A stretch of 64,000 nt of DNA from Alistipes sp. (GTDB lineage Bacteria > Bacteroidota > Bacteroidia > Bacteroidales > Rikenellaceae): assembly GCA_022767745.1 (NCBI GenBank), contig JALENN010000011.1:22054-86053 (forward strand). The letters are read 5' to 3'. Below the pieces are notes generated by a model, which did no database searches, was not told the origin of the DNA, and worked only from the letters and a program-made list of their open reading frames with translations. Numbering within the stretch: the first letter of the stretch is position 1; every line of letters starts with the position of its first letter. A program made the position numbers and the translations under genes. Shown in pieces: positions 1 to 9,134 of the stretch.

Positions 1-1861
1 AGGTCTTCAGCGCGTAGTAAGAATTAATCTTGCCGAGGGTCTTGAGCACCTTGCCCGTGTCGGTGGTAACCCAATCGGCCTCGTCAACCTTGAGCTTGTC
101 GTCGGCATAAAGAGCCACGATGACATACTCATTGCGCAGCAGCTCCAGCACGCGGGGATCCGACCACACGCGCGCCTCCATCTCGCGGCAGTTTACACAG
201 CCGTGGCCCGTGAAGTCAACGAAGAGCGGCTTGTCCACCTCGGCGGCATAGGCCTCGGCCTCCTCCAGGTCGAAGAATCCCTCCAGCCCGAGCGGCAGCT
301 TGAGCACGTCGCCGTACTTGACGCCCGCCTCGGGAGCCGACTTGCCCGCCGCAGCCGGTGCCGCGGCACCGCCGCCTGCCGTCATCACGAAGTCCTGCGT
401 CTGGATCGGGGGCATATATCCCGACAGGGCCTTCAGCGGAGCGCCCCACATGCCGGGGATCATATACACCACGAACGCAAAGGTCACAATGGCCAGCGCC
501 AGACGGCCTACCGACAGGTAGGGCATGTCGCTGTCGTGCTTGAAGCGCAGCTTGCCCAACAGGTAGAGGCCCAGCAGCGAGAAGATAACGATCCACAGGG
601 CGAGGTACACCTCACGGTCGAGGATACCCCAATGGTAGGTCTGGTCGGCCACGCTGAGGAACTTAAGACCCAGCGCCAGCTCGACAAAGCCCAGCACCAC
701 CTTCACCGAGTTGAGCCAGCCACCGCTCTTGGGCAGCTTCTTGAGCCACGACGGGAAGAGCGCGAAGAGCGTGAAGGGCAGCGCAAAGACCACCGAGAAG
801 GCCAGCATGGTGATGATCGGCGTCCAGAACTCGCCCGAGGTCGACTGAATGAGCACCGAACCCACGATGGGGCCCGTACACGAGAACGACACCAGCACCA
901 GCGTCAGCGCCATGAAGAATATGCCCGCAAGGCCCTTCTTGTCGGCCTTGGCATCGCTGTCGTTGACCAGTTTCTCGGGCAGCACGATCTCGAAGGCGCC
1001 GAAGAACGACGCGGCGAAGATCATGAACACGGCGAAGAAGATGAGATTGGGCAGCCAGTGCGTCGCCAGCCAGTTGAATATGTCGGCCGTGACCACATCA
1101 CCGCCTACGAGCCACGTTATGAGTATTATGATGCCGATGGGCACCGTATAGAGCAGCACGATGAACAGGCCGTACATCAGCGCGCGGAAACGTCCCGCAG
1201 CGGCCGAGCCCGAGCCCTTGAGGAAGAACGACACCGTCATCGGGATCATCGGGAAGACGCAGGGCGTAAGCAGAGCCACCAGCGCCCAGCCAATGGCACT
1301 GAGGATATATCCCCACAGCGAACCGCCAGACGTTGCCGCCGAAGCAGCCTCGACCTTCTCCTCCGCAGGCTTTGCGGCAGGCTCCGCCGCCTCGGCAGCA
1401 CCGCCCACCTTTATCGAGAAATCCTTGTCGCCCGTAACACAGTTGGTATCGTTGCAGGCCATCCAGTCGGCCGTTACGTCCACCGTGGCACCGCCCTCGC
1501 TGCGCACGTTCTGGGCGAACTGCACGCCGTTCTCGTAATAGCCGATCTCCATCTCGTAGATAGGGTCGAACTCGCGGTGTGCCTCCGAGAGGGCATATAC
1601 CCCGCCCTCGAGCGTGTACGACGCATCGGGCGTGAACTCGAACGAGGTGGCCATCGGGCCGCCAAGCTCATAGGGGCCGAGGTCGTAGATATGCCACCCG
1701 GCCGCCACCGACGCCGAAAATACTATCTGGTAGAGGCCCTCCTCCAGCTCGTTAACCTTGGTGTTCCACTTCACGGGGTCCACCATCTGCTGCGCCCACG
1801 ACGGCATCACGGCCATCAGCGCGACGCAGGCGATAAAGATACGTTTGAATAATCTCGCCAT
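1..1861 (-). CDS. dsbD: DsbD-type thiol:disulfide interchange protein (3' end cut by window edge)
   Basis: About 620 residues are visible; the C-terminus runs off position 1. The order is: signal peptide (MARLFKRIFIACVALMAVM...), an N-terminal DsbD-like periplasmic beta domain with a Cys pair (CNDTNC), a multi-helix CcdA/DsbD membrane core with the cysteine motifs TPCVFPM and FSCTGP, then a thioredoxin domain with GHGCVNCREME. In this family the membrane core moves electrons from cytoplasmic thioredoxin to periplasmic or outer-envelope thiol proteins. I chose the ATG at 1861 because it gives a clean signal peptide and lies about 70 nt below a consensus promoter. The large plus-strand reading frame over the same DNA is a GC-rich shadow. 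Confidence 0.93.
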   Translation of the reverse strand, partial: MARLFKRIFIACVALMAVMPSWAQQMVDPVKWNTKVNELEEGLYQIVFSASVAAGWHIYDLGPYELGGPMATSFEFTPDASYTLEGGVYALSEAHREFDPIYEMEIGYYENGVQFAQNVRSEGGATVDVTADWMACNDTNCVTGDKDFSIKVGGAAEAAEPAAKPAEEKVEAASAATSGGSLWGYILSAIGWALVALLTPCVFPMIPMTVSFFLKGSGSAAAGRFRALMYGLFIVLLYTVPIGIIILITWLVGGDVVTADIFNWLATHWLPNLIFFAVFMIFAASFFGAFEIVLPEKLVNDSDAKADKKGLAGIFFMALTLVLVSFSCTGPIVGSVLIQSTSGEFWTPIITMLAFSVVFALPFTLFALFPSWLKKLPKSGGWLNSVKVVLGFVELALGLKFLSVADQTYHWGILDREVYLALWIVIFSLLGLYLLGKLRFKHDSDMPYLSVGRLALAIVTFAFVVYMIPGMWGAPLKALSGYMPPIQTQDFVMTAGGGAAAPAAAGKSAPEAGVKYGDVLKLPLGLEGFFDLEEAEAYAAEVDKPLFVDFTGHGCVNCREMEARVWSDPRVLELLRNEYVIVALYADDKLKVDEADWVTTDTGKVLKTLGKINSYYALKT

Positions 1862-1929
1862 TGCTATATTCACTTTTTTGTTTTGTTCCTACATTACAGC
1901 CCCGTACGCTCACGGAGCGATATCGGCGC

Positions 1930-1961
1930 CAAAAATATCATAAAAAACTCGCATCTGCAAA
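1930..1961 (-). promoter_or_regulatory. Bacteroidetes-type promoter of dsbD
   Basis: On the minus strand TTTG (1958-1961) is followed after 20 nt by TATTTTTG (1930-1937), matching the -33/-7 consensus of Bacteroidetes. The leader to the dsbD ATG at 1861 would be about 60 nt. The rest of the gap 1862-2130 shows no convincing gene. Confidence 0.6.
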
Positions 1962-2130
1962 TCGTTGCGGCGGCCCGGCATGCCCTCACGCCGCCGCGAC
2001 ATACCCCGCCGCCGCGAAATCCGGCACCCGCAAGCCGCCCGGCAGAGACAAAACAACCGCATACCGGCGGAGCAGCAGCCCCGGCCGGCATGCGGATAAA
2101 ACTCACCTGCGGGCGACCGCAACCGCACCG

Positions 2131-2547
2131 TCACTCGATGACGAAACCGCGCTCCTCGTCCTCGCCCACGGTGATGGTCACCGTCACGGCGTCGTCGGGA
2201 AGCAGCGGCTCGATCTTCTCGGGCCACTCCACCAGACAGAGGTCGCCCGAGTAGAAATACTCCTCGTAACCGAGGTCCAGAGCCTCCTCGAGGGTGTTTA
2301 TGCGGTAGAAATCGAAGTGGTATATGCGGCGTCCACCCTCGCCCTCGTACTGGTTCACCAGCGCAAACGTGGGGCTTGTAACCGTGTCCTGCGCCCCCAG
2401 CGCCGCCGCTATGCGGCTGATGAGGGTGGTCTTGCCCGCACCCATGGGGCCGCGGAACAGCACGACGCTGCGGCCGTGCAACTCCCCGAGCACGGCGTCG
2501 GCCACCTTGGGCAGGTCGGAGAGTGATTCGATCTCGATCTTCTTCAT
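2131..2547 (-). CDS. tsaE: tRNA threonylcarbamoyladenosine biosynthesis ATPase TsaE
   Basis: A 138-residue P-loop protein with GPMGAGKTTL near residue 35, followed by SPTFALVNQY and YHFDFYRI, which are characteristic TsaE blocks. TsaE is the ATPase partner of TsaB and TsaD in making the t6A37 modification of ANN-decoding tRNAs in the cytoplasm. Length is normal for the family. It starts 7 nt after porX and is probably co-transcribed with it; porX-tsaE linkage is common in Bacteroidetes as far as I recall. Confidence 0.95.
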   Translation of the reverse strand: MKKIEIESLSDLPKVADAVLGELHGRSVVLFRGPMGAGKTTLISRIAAALGAQDTVTSPTFALVNQYEGEGGRRIYHFDFYRINTLEEALDLGYEEYFYSGDLCLVEWPEKIEPLLPDDAVTVTITVGEDEERGFVIE

Positions 2548-2554
2548 GTGAAAG

Positions 2555-4111
2555 TTACAGTTTTGGTTTCAACACGATGTAGGGCACGATCATCTCCTCC
2601 ATCGAGATGCCTCCGTGCTGGAACGTGTTGCGATAATATCGTATGAAACGGTTTGCGTCGTTGTTGTAGACCAAAAAGTCGGAGTTGTAGGCGAAGATGT
2701 AGCTCGACGACAGGTTTATGCGCGGCAGCTGTATGTCCTCGGGCCGAAGCACCTCGTACACCTCGCGCGAGTTGTACTGCAGGCTGCGCCCCGTCTTGTA
2801 GCGCAGGTTGGGCGAGGTCTCGCGGTCGCCCGTAACCTTCACCGGGTTATCGACGCGTATGGTGCCGTGGTCCGACGTTATGATCACCGTATGTCCGCGC
2901 TCCGACAACAGCTTCAGCAGCACGAAGAGGTCCGAATGCTCGAACCACGACCGCGTCAGCGAGCGGAACGACGCCTCATCCTCGGTCAGCTCGCGGATGA
3001 TGTCGGTCTCGGTACGCGCATGCGACAAAATGTCGAGGAAGTTGTAGACGATGACCGAGAAGTCGGCCTCGTAAATGCGGTTGATGTTGTCGATGAGCTT
3101 GCGCCCAGCCTCGGGACGCACCAGCTTGTCGAAGGTCCATTTCCACGTCTTGCCGCAGGCGGTGAGCTGACGCGCCAGGAACTCCTCCTCGTACTGGTTC
3201 TTGCCGCCCTCCTCGTTGTCGTTGAGCCACTTGTTGGGCATCAGCTTGTCGATGGCCAGGGGCATCAGGCCGGCAAAAATGGCGTTGCGCGCATACTGCG
3301 TCGCCGTGGGCAGGATGGCGCAGTAGAAGTCGTCGACATCGACGTCGTAGTATCCGCGCAGCAGTGAACTGATCGAACGCCACTGGTCGTAGCGGAAGTT
3401 GTCGATAAGCAGCAGCGTCGTGCGGCCGTGCGACTCGGCATCGGGAAGGATCTTCTTGCGCATGAGCGTGTGCGACATGACGGGGATCTCGTCCTCGTCG
3501 ACACGCTTGTTGATCCAGTTGTAGTAGTTGCGGCGCACGAACTTGCAGAACTCCTGGTTGGCCTCGCTTTTCTGGTAGACGAGCACCTCCTTGATACTCT
3601 GGTCGGTAGACTCCGACAGGTCGATCTCCCACCCCGTGATCTTGCGGTAGAGCGCGCACCACGCCTCGAACGACGACGCCATCTGGCACATGTTCGAGAT
3701 GCGGCCGAACTCGGCACGGTAGTCGGCCGTGGTCTGCTCGGTCACAAGCTGCTGCGAATGGACGCACTTCTTGATCGAGAGCAGCACCTGGTTGGGGTTC
3801 ACCGGCTTGATTATGTAGTCGGCGATCTTCGATCCGATGGCCTTGTCCATGATGTTCTCCTCCTCGCTCTTGGTCACCATGATGACGGGCGTGGTGGGGC
3901 GCACCTCCTTGATCAGGGGCAGCGTCTCGAGCCCCGTCATGCCGGGCATCATCTCGTCGAGGATGATCAGGTCGTAGGGCGTCGAGCGCACCATGTCAAT
4001 GGCGTCGTAACCGTTGTTGCAGGTATCCACCTCGTAGCCCTTGCCCTTGAGAAAAAAGACATGCGGACGCAGAAGATCTATCTCGTCGTCCACCCAAAGT
4101 ATCTTTACCAT
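2555..4111 (-). CDS. porX: PorX: response regulator fused to a PglZ phosphatase domain (type IX secretion signalling)
   Basis: 518 residues. Residues 1-125 form a receiver domain: acidic pair VDDE near residue 8, phospho-acceptor Asp52 in LDEMMPGMTG, and the conserved Lys in YIIKPVNP. The remainder is the PglZ (alkaline-phosphatase-superfamily) domain, with LLIDNFRYDQW and SDHGTIR as metal-site motifs. PorX works with the sensor PorY and sigma factor SigP to control type IX secretion in Porphyromonas and Flavobacterium, and its PglZ domain hydrolyses oligonucleotide substrates. Its presence implies T9SS-type regulation here. It lies 16 nt downstream of a NUDIX gene and 7 nt upstream of tsaE, so the three look like one operon. 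Confidence 0.95.
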   Translation of the reverse strand: MVKILWVDDEIDLLRPHVFFLKGKGYEVDTCNNGYDAIDMVRSTPYDLIILDEMMPGMTGLETLPLIKEVRPTTPVIMVTKSEEENIMDKAIGSKIADYIIKPVNPNQVLLSIKKCVHSQQLVTEQTTADYRAEFGRISNMCQMASSFEAWCALYRKITGWEIDLSESTDQSIKEVLVYQKSEANQEFCKFVRRNYYNWINKRVDEDEIPVMSHTLMRKKILPDAESHGRTTLLLIDNFRYDQWRSISSLLRGYYDVDVDDFYCAILPTATQYARNAIFAGLMPLAIDKLMPNKWLNDNEEGGKNQYEEEFLARQLTACGKTWKWTFDKLVRPEAGRKLIDNINRIYEADFSVIVYNFLDILSHARTETDIIRELTEDEASFRSLTRSWFEHSDLFVLLKLLSERGHTVIITSDHGTIRVDNPVKVTGDRETSPNLRYKTGRSLQYNSREVYEVLRPEDIQLPRINLSSSYIFAYNSDFLVYNNDANRFIRYYRNTFQHGGISMEEMIVPYIVLKPKL

Positions 4112-4127
4112 AGTCGTTCAGCGTTTT

Positions 4128-4766
4128 TTACACACTCGCCGCCGCATCGCGACGGTCCTCCCATCCGTATAACGTACGGAACACCTCCCGAATTGTGGGA
4201 TAGGAGGTCTTAATTCGCCGCCGTACCTCGTCGTCGCCGACCCACTCGGCCGCGACGATGCCCTCCTCGGCCTGCGGACGCGGCGCGGCGCCGTCGTCGG
4301 CCGCCGTCATGCGGAACCACGACGTATATTTCATCTCCCAGCGGCCGTAGAGGTTGTAGCAGTGCGTCGTGCGGCAGAGCAGCTCCCCCACTTCGGCCAC
4401 GCGCACGCCCGTCTCCTCCTCGGTCTCGCGCGCGGCGCACGCCTCGAGCGACTCGCCCGCCTCACGGTGGCCCTTGGGCAGGTCCCAGCGGCCGTTGCGG
4501 CTTATCATAAGCTTGCGCCCGCGGCCGTCCACGGCAACGCCGCCAGCGGCCTCGACCTGCACGAACTGCGACGCCAGCGAGGCCATCGTACGGTCCGCAT
4601 CGGGGGTTTTCACGGCGATATATTTGTCCGTTTCGGCTTTTTTGACTAAATTCGCGCGTAAAATGCGCTGCTGCCCATCACATTCCATGACGGAATATGT
4701 AGGCGGAACCGGTTGCGACGTGATTACGACGCACACATCGGCAAAATATATTGTGTATGTATCCAT
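4128..4766 (-). CDS. NUDIX hydrolase
   Basis: The NUDIX box GX5EX7REUXEEXGU is fully present (GHREAGE...RETEEETGV), preceded by RNGRWDLPKGH, typical of the diadenosine polyphosphate/ADP-ribose-like Bacteroidetes NUDIX group. Substrate cannot be assigned. I prefer the ATG at 4766 (MDTYTIYFADVC..., 212 residues) because related proteins carry this N-terminal KIYF-like strand; a shorter start at 4688 is possible. The open frame continues upstream only as a shadow of the peptidase gene. It is the first gene of the probable NUDIX-porX-tsaE operon. Confidence 0.88.
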   Translation of the reverse strand: MDTYTIYFADVCVVITSQPVPPTYSVMECDGQQRILRANLVKKAETDKYIAVKTPDADRTMASLASQFVQVEAAGGVAVDGRGRKLMISRNGRWDLPKGHREAGESLEACAARETEEETGVRVAEVGELLCRTTHCYNLYGRWEMKYTSWFRMTAADDGAAPRPQAEEGIVAAEWVGDDEVRRRIKTSYPTIREVFRTLYGWEDRRDAAASV

Positions 4767-4802
4767 ACCTTTCGAAGCCGCCCATAACATGCGGCCCGAC
4801 TG

Positions 4803-4810
4803 CAAAGATA
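4803..4810 (-). promoter_or_regulatory. Candidate -7 element for the NUDIX-porX-tsaE operon
   Basis: TATCTTTG on the minus strand, followed by GC, 37 nt above the preferred NUDIX start. Twenty nt upstream lies TATG, only a partial match to the -33 TTTG. It sits in the divergent gap with the S9 peptidase gene. Confidence 0.5.
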
Positions 4811-4833
4811 CGAAAAATAAAAAAACACACCAT

Positions 4834-7008
4834 ATGATGAAAAAAGCAATACCAGCCATTATGATCGCATCAGCCTTATCGTTGGCTTCGTGCACACAGG
4901 TGCAGACACCCGAATCGAGCAGTGTCGAGGGCGTGCTCACCGCCGAGGAGATCAGCGCCGCACGCTTCACACCCGAAGTGATGTGGAAGATGGGCCGTCT
5001 GGGCGAAGTGGCACTCTCGCCCGACGCCGCCATGGCCGTATACACGGTCACCCGATACGACATGCAGAAGAACTCGGGCACCTCGGTGCTCTACCTGCAC
5101 GACATGGCCACGGGCGATGAGCGCCCCCTGACCGACGCCTCGTCGAACGCCTCGTCGCCGCAATGGAGCAGCAACTCGAAACGCATATACTTCCTTTCTG
5201 ACCGCAGCGGCTCGATGCAGGTGTGGTCGATGAACCCCGACGGCGGCGACGTGCGCCAGGTGTCGGACATACACGACGGCATCGACGCCTACGGCGTGGA
5301 CCCCACCGGGCAGCGGCTCTTCTTCACCAAGAAGGTACAGGCGGCCGACCGGCGCTCGTCGGACATATACAAGGATATGGACAAGTCGCAGGCTCGCATC
5401 TATGACGACCTGATGTGCCGCCACTGGAACTACTGGGACGAGGGCATGTACAGCCACATCTTCATCGCCGAGATACACCCCGAGGGCCTTGTCAACCAAA
5501 CCGATATCCTGGGCGAGGATGCCGCATGGGACGCTCCCCTGGCGCCCTACTTCGACGCTACGGAGATAACGTGGAACCCCGACGGCACCAAACTCGCATA
5601 CACATGCAAGAAACTCACGGGCACGGCCTATGCCGTATCGACCGACTCCGACATCTACGTCTACGACACGGCCGACGGCTCGACCGTGAACATCAACAAG
5701 CCCATGACGGGCGGCGCGGCAACCAATCCCGCCTCGCCTGCGGTCGACATGGCCGAGGCCCCGGGCTACGACCGCTACCCCGTATGGTCGCCCGACGGCA
5801 CGAAGATAGCCTTCCGCTCGATGGCCACGCCCGGATACGAGTCTGACAAGGACCGCCTGTTCATCTACGACACCTCCTCGCAGCGCATGACAGACCTCAC
5901 CGAGAACTTCGACCACAGCGCCCAGAACGTCGTATGGAGCGACAACGCCAAGCTGCTCTTCATATCGGCCATCGAGGGCACGCAGCAGATCTGCTCGGTA
6001 GCCATTCCCGAGTCGGGCAACGGCGCCGACGTCACGGTGGACGTACTCACGAAGGGCGACCACCACATATCGTCGTTCTGCTACAGCAACGGCAAGTGCG
6101 TGGCGACGATCATGACCATCAGCCGCGACAACGAGCTCTTCGCCATGGATCTCGCCGGCGGCACCAGCAAGCAGATAACCTTCGTCAACAAGGAGATATA
6201 CGACAACATACGCATGGGCGAGGTGCAGAAGCGATGGGTAACCACCACCGACGGCAAGCAGATGCTCACGTGGGTGATCCTGCCGCCCGACTTCGACCCG
6301 GCAAAGAAATACCCCACGCTGCTCTACTGCGAGGGCGGCCCGCAGAGCACCATCACCAACGGCTGGAGCTACCGCTGGAATTTTCAGCTAATGGCAGCTC
6401 AGGGCTATGTTGTAGTGGCGCCGAACCGTCGCGGATGCCCCTCGTTCGGCAGCGAGTGGCGCGAGCAGATCTCGGGAGACTACTCGGGACAGAACATCAA
6501 GGACTACCTGGCGGCCATCGACGACGTCGCCCGTGAGCCGTGGTGCGACACCGACCACATGGGATGCGTCGGCGCCTCGTACGGCGGATATTCGGTCTAC
6601 TACCTCGCCGGCCACCACGAGGGCCGCTTCAAGGCCTTCATCTCGCACTGCGGAATATTCGACTTCGAGTCGATGTACGGCCAGACCGAGGAGCTCTTCT
6701 TCATAAACCACGACTACGGAGGCCCCTACTGGGACAAGGAGAACGCCACGGCCATGCGCTCATATGAGAATTCGCCCCACAACTTCGTCGACAAGTGGGA
6801 CACGCCCATCATGATCATCACGGGCGAGTTCGACTTCAGAATACCCTACACGCAGTCGCTCGAGGCATTCACGGCCGCCCGACTCAAGGGTCTCGACGCC
6901 CGACTCGTGGAGTTCCAGAACGAGGGGCATCAGGTATTCAAGCCCCAGAACTCGATGGTATGGAACCGCGAGTTCTTCGGCTGGCTCGACAAGTATCTCA
7001 AGGAGTAG
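4834..7008 (+). CDS. S9 family prolyl oligopeptidase (DPP5/acylaminoacyl-peptidase-like lipoprotein)
   Basis: 724 residues from the ATG at 4834; an extension upstream to 4369 is open but is only NUDIX antisense. The N-terminus is a signal peptide with a lipobox (SLASC), so the protein is probably anchored in the envelope. Residues about 50-450 form WD40-like/TolB propeller repeats (SPDAAMAVY, SPQWSSNSKRIYFLSD, PVWSPDGTKIAF). The C-terminal alpha/beta hydrolase domain has the nucleophile in GASYGGYS (Ser about 582), Asp about 667 in GEFDFRIPY and His about 699 in NEGHQVF. It should cleave short peptides released by extracellular proteases. It is followed by a terminator and appears monocistronic. 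Confidence 0.93.
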   Translation: MMKKAIPAIMIASALSLASCTQVQTPESSSVEGVLTAEEISAARFTPEVMWKMGRLGEVALSPDAAMAVYTVTRYDMQKNSGTSVLYLHDMATGDERPLTDASSNASSPQWSSNSKRIYFLSDRSGSMQVWSMNPDGGDVRQVSDIHDGIDAYGVDPTGQRLFFTKKVQAADRRSSDIYKDMDKSQARIYDDLMCRHWNYWDEGMYSHIFIAEIHPEGLVNQTDILGEDAAWDAPLAPYFDATEITWNPDGTKLAYTCKKLTGTAYAVSTDSDIYVYDTADGSTVNINKPMTGGAATNPASPAVDMAEAPGYDRYPVWSPDGTKIAFRSMATPGYESDKDRLFIYDTSSQRMTDLTENFDHSAQNVVWSDNAKLLFISAIEGTQQICSVAIPESGNGADVTVDVLTKGDHHISSFCYSNGKCVATIMTISRDNELFAMDLAGGTSKQITFVNKEIYDNIRMGEVQKRWVTTTDGKQMLTWVILPPDFDPAKKYPTLLYCEGGPQSTITNGWSYRWNFQLMAAQGYVVVAPNRRGCPSFGSEWREQISGDYSGQNIKDYLAAIDDVAREPWCDTDHMGCVGASYGGYSVYYLAGHHEGRFKAFISHCGIFDFESMYGQTEELFFINHDYGGPYWDKENATAMRSYENSPHNFVDKWDTPIMIITGEFDFRIPYTQSLEAFTAARLKGLDARLVEFQNEGHQVFKPQNSMVWNREFFGWLDKYLKE

Positions 7009-7028
7009 CCGTCACCACGCAGCGGCTC

Positions 7029-7068
7029 AACGGCGGGATCTCCTGCTCACGCACCGGATCCCGCCGTT
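7029..7068 (+). terminator. Intrinsic terminator after the S9 peptidase
   Basis: A 12-bp perfect stem, AACGGCGGGATC (7029-7040) with GATCCCGCCGTT (7057-7068), 20 nt after the stop. A short T run follows at 7077-7080. Confidence 0.6.
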
Positions 7069-7155
7069 ACTGTCACTTTTGGTGCCGCCGCAAGGCTGCG
7101 GACATTGAGCCGACATGGGTGTTCATGATAAAAAAGCGCCCGTTCGTTGAATTTA

Positions 7156-7187
7156 TTTCCTTTTAAATGCCGACGTTAGTACTTTTG
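7156..7187 (+). promoter_or_regulatory. Promoter of the surface-protein operon
   Basis: TACTTTTG (7180-7187) matches the -7 consensus, with TTTC (7156-7159) 20 nt upstream as a near -33 box. The start codon of the first operon gene is at 7248, giving a leader of about 55 nt. No similar element was found between the later genes, which fits one long transcript. Confidence 0.5.
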
Positions 7188-7247
7188 GCCCAAATGCAAA
7201 CCGGAAAACAGAAGGCGCACGGCAACCGTGCCGTCGCAAAAAGAGAG

Positions 7248-9095
7248 ATGAACAGACTCTTCGCCACCATCATATCGCTTGTCTGCCTCACGGCCGTGTC
7301 GTGTTCGACCGAGAAGATCCCGACTGACGTGGAACAAGGGCCCGTCACCGTGGCCTTCCGCGCCGACAACGCCGTCACCCGCACACAGATAAACGGCGAC
7401 GGGCACAGCACCTCGTGGCAGAAAGGCGACCGCATAGCCCTATGGGCCCGCAACGGGGCGCAGGAGTTCACCCTGGCCAACCAGACATTCAGCATCTTCT
7501 ACCGCGAGTCGGGAAATACACAGGCATACTTCACATCGACACTCCCGCAGGCAATGCCCGAGGGACGTTATACCTATTATGCCGCCTACCCGCTGCCCGA
7601 AAGCGTAGAGGGGACGCAGGCCACGTTCGCGATACCCGGCGTACAGGACGGACGCGTCAGTGGCGGCGCCGACATCATGGTGGCCGTGCCGGCCGAAGCC
7701 TCGCAGCTCGGCCCGCTGGAGGCGGATCCCGACCTCTCGCTCACGATGCGCCACAAGCTGCACGTACTGCGCTTCTACATTCCCGAAGGACACAATACGC
7801 TCGGCGAGCCCGTCGAGCGCATCGTTGTGACCATGCCCCAGAACATATCGGGCAAGGCCACGACCGACATAACCGACGCCGGGGCGGCAATGACCCTCGC
7901 CGAAGGCAGCAATACGGTCGAGATGCAGCTCGCAAACCCAATCGACGCCTCAACGGCAGACGGCTACCAATATGCCTGCGCGGCGATATTCCCCTCGGAG
8001 CAGTACGGCCCCGACGACGTGATGCAGGTATTACTCTATTCACAGAATTATGCCACCTCGGTAGATAACATCTTGCTTGCGGGACGCACCTTTGCCGCAG
8101 GACATGTAACACCTGTGTCAATAAAACCTAGCCAGGAAAAACAGATAAGGCCAAAACTTCGATTCAGAATTGCGACCAACAACCTTGGCGAGGATATTCA
8201 GAAAATAACTATTACGGCTCCAGACAATATAAACTGGGATTTATCAGTAAACGTTCCTGCCTCATACACCTATACTTTCGGAGAAAAAGATATAACCATA
8301 TCCGCCCCCAAAGGAAATACGATTGGAGCAGACGATTATTTTGAATTTGCATTTTACAACAAAGCAGACATTGAAATTTTAGAAGGCAAAACAATTACAG
8401 TAACGTATGAATCGCAGAGTGCTATCGTAACTAGTATGGTAACGATCCCAGCAGGAGCCTCGACGAGTAATCCTGCCACGATAAACCTTGATGTTCCATA
8501 TCTTTATTATGAAGATTTCTCGTCGTTGAGTTCATCATTTGAGAACCATACAGAACACACGGTTTCTGACAGCGGAAATCCTGATGCAATATGGCTAAAC
8601 GATTATGGATTGAATGAATGGAGTGGCGCACGTATAGGCGGCAAGACTGATATCGGAATACGCATATGTTGCCGCTACGAATCGGGAATGTGGGTCAAAG
8701 CAATATACAGAGGCCGCGTGGATTCGGCTCCTATGGCTGCTATCAAAAAAGGCAAAAACGTGAAGGTTCGCGTCTACTTTGACTACTCAAGCGCACAAAG
8801 TCATAATAACGGCCAAACGACCTACTGGGCCGGGACGACTACAAATACCGATAAATTGAAAGGTGATACTGACATTGAAAACATAATTATTCAAGAAACT
8901 GCAATTGATAGAGACTTTGATATCAGCGAAACAGACAAGTCGTATGAGACGCGCCACACCAATTCATATGATGCAACATGTGGTCCGGAATCGCGCCTAA
9001 GTTGGAGAGTGGGGACAAACCGTGGTGGAGAATTTGGCAGTAATGGAAACTATTGGCTATATATCGACAACATACGAGTACAGATAGTAAAGTAA
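7248..9095 (+). CDS. Fimbrillin-like (Mfa_like_1-type) surface lipoprotein with a divergent AT-rich C-terminal half
   Basis: 615 residues from the ATG at 7248, which gives a signal peptide and lipobox (LTAVSC). Residues about 30-290 look like a fimbrillin-type domain: AVTRTQINGDGHSTSWQKGD is the typical opening block of Bacteroidetes Mfa_like_1 proteins. The C-terminal third (from about EDFSSLSSSFENH) resembles a jelly-roll/carbohydrate-binding fold, but I cannot name it. Base composition changes within the gene near 8040: one line of 60 nt at 7381 has 38 G+C, one at 8341 has 17. This points to a C-terminal region of foreign or recombined origin. It is the first gene of an eight-gene operon. 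The role is not known; a cell-surface adhesin or appendage subunit is an inference. Confidence 0.8.
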   Translation: MNRLFATIISLVCLTAVSCSTEKIPTDVEQGPVTVAFRADNAVTRTQINGDGHSTSWQKGDRIALWARNGAQEFTLANQTFSIFYRESGNTQAYFTSTLPQAMPEGRYTYYAAYPLPESVEGTQATFAIPGVQDGRVSGGADIMVAVPAEASQLGPLEADPDLSLTMRHKLHVLRFYIPEGHNTLGEPVERIVVTMPQNISGKATTDITDAGAAMTLAEGSNTVEMQLANPIDASTADGYQYACAAIFPSEQYGPDDVMQVLLYSQNYATSVDNILLAGRTFAAGHVTPVSIKPSQEKQIRPKLRFRIATNNLGEDIQKITITAPDNINWDLSVNVPASYTYTFGEKDITISAPKGNTIGADDYFEFAFYNKADIEILEGKTITVTYESQSAIVTSMVTIPAGASTSNPATINLDVPYLYYEDFSSLSSSFENHTEHTVSDSGNPDAIWLNDYGLNEWSGARIGGKTDIGIRICCRYESGMWVKAIYRGRVDSAPMAAIKKGKNVKVRVYFDYSSAQSHNNGQTTYWAGTTTNTDKLKGDTDIENIIIQETAIDRDFDISETDKSYETRHTNSYDATCGPESRLSWRVGTNRGGEFGSNGNYWLYIDNIRVQIVK

Positions 9096-9134
9096 AATAA
9101 CGAATTGCAAATTGAGAATAAAAACCTTGGAGTG

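Noticed and set aside
203..1852. 549-residue plus-strand open frame
   Set aside because: It is antisense to dsbD, rich in Arg, His and Glu without domain features; a product of GC-biased codon use on the real strand.
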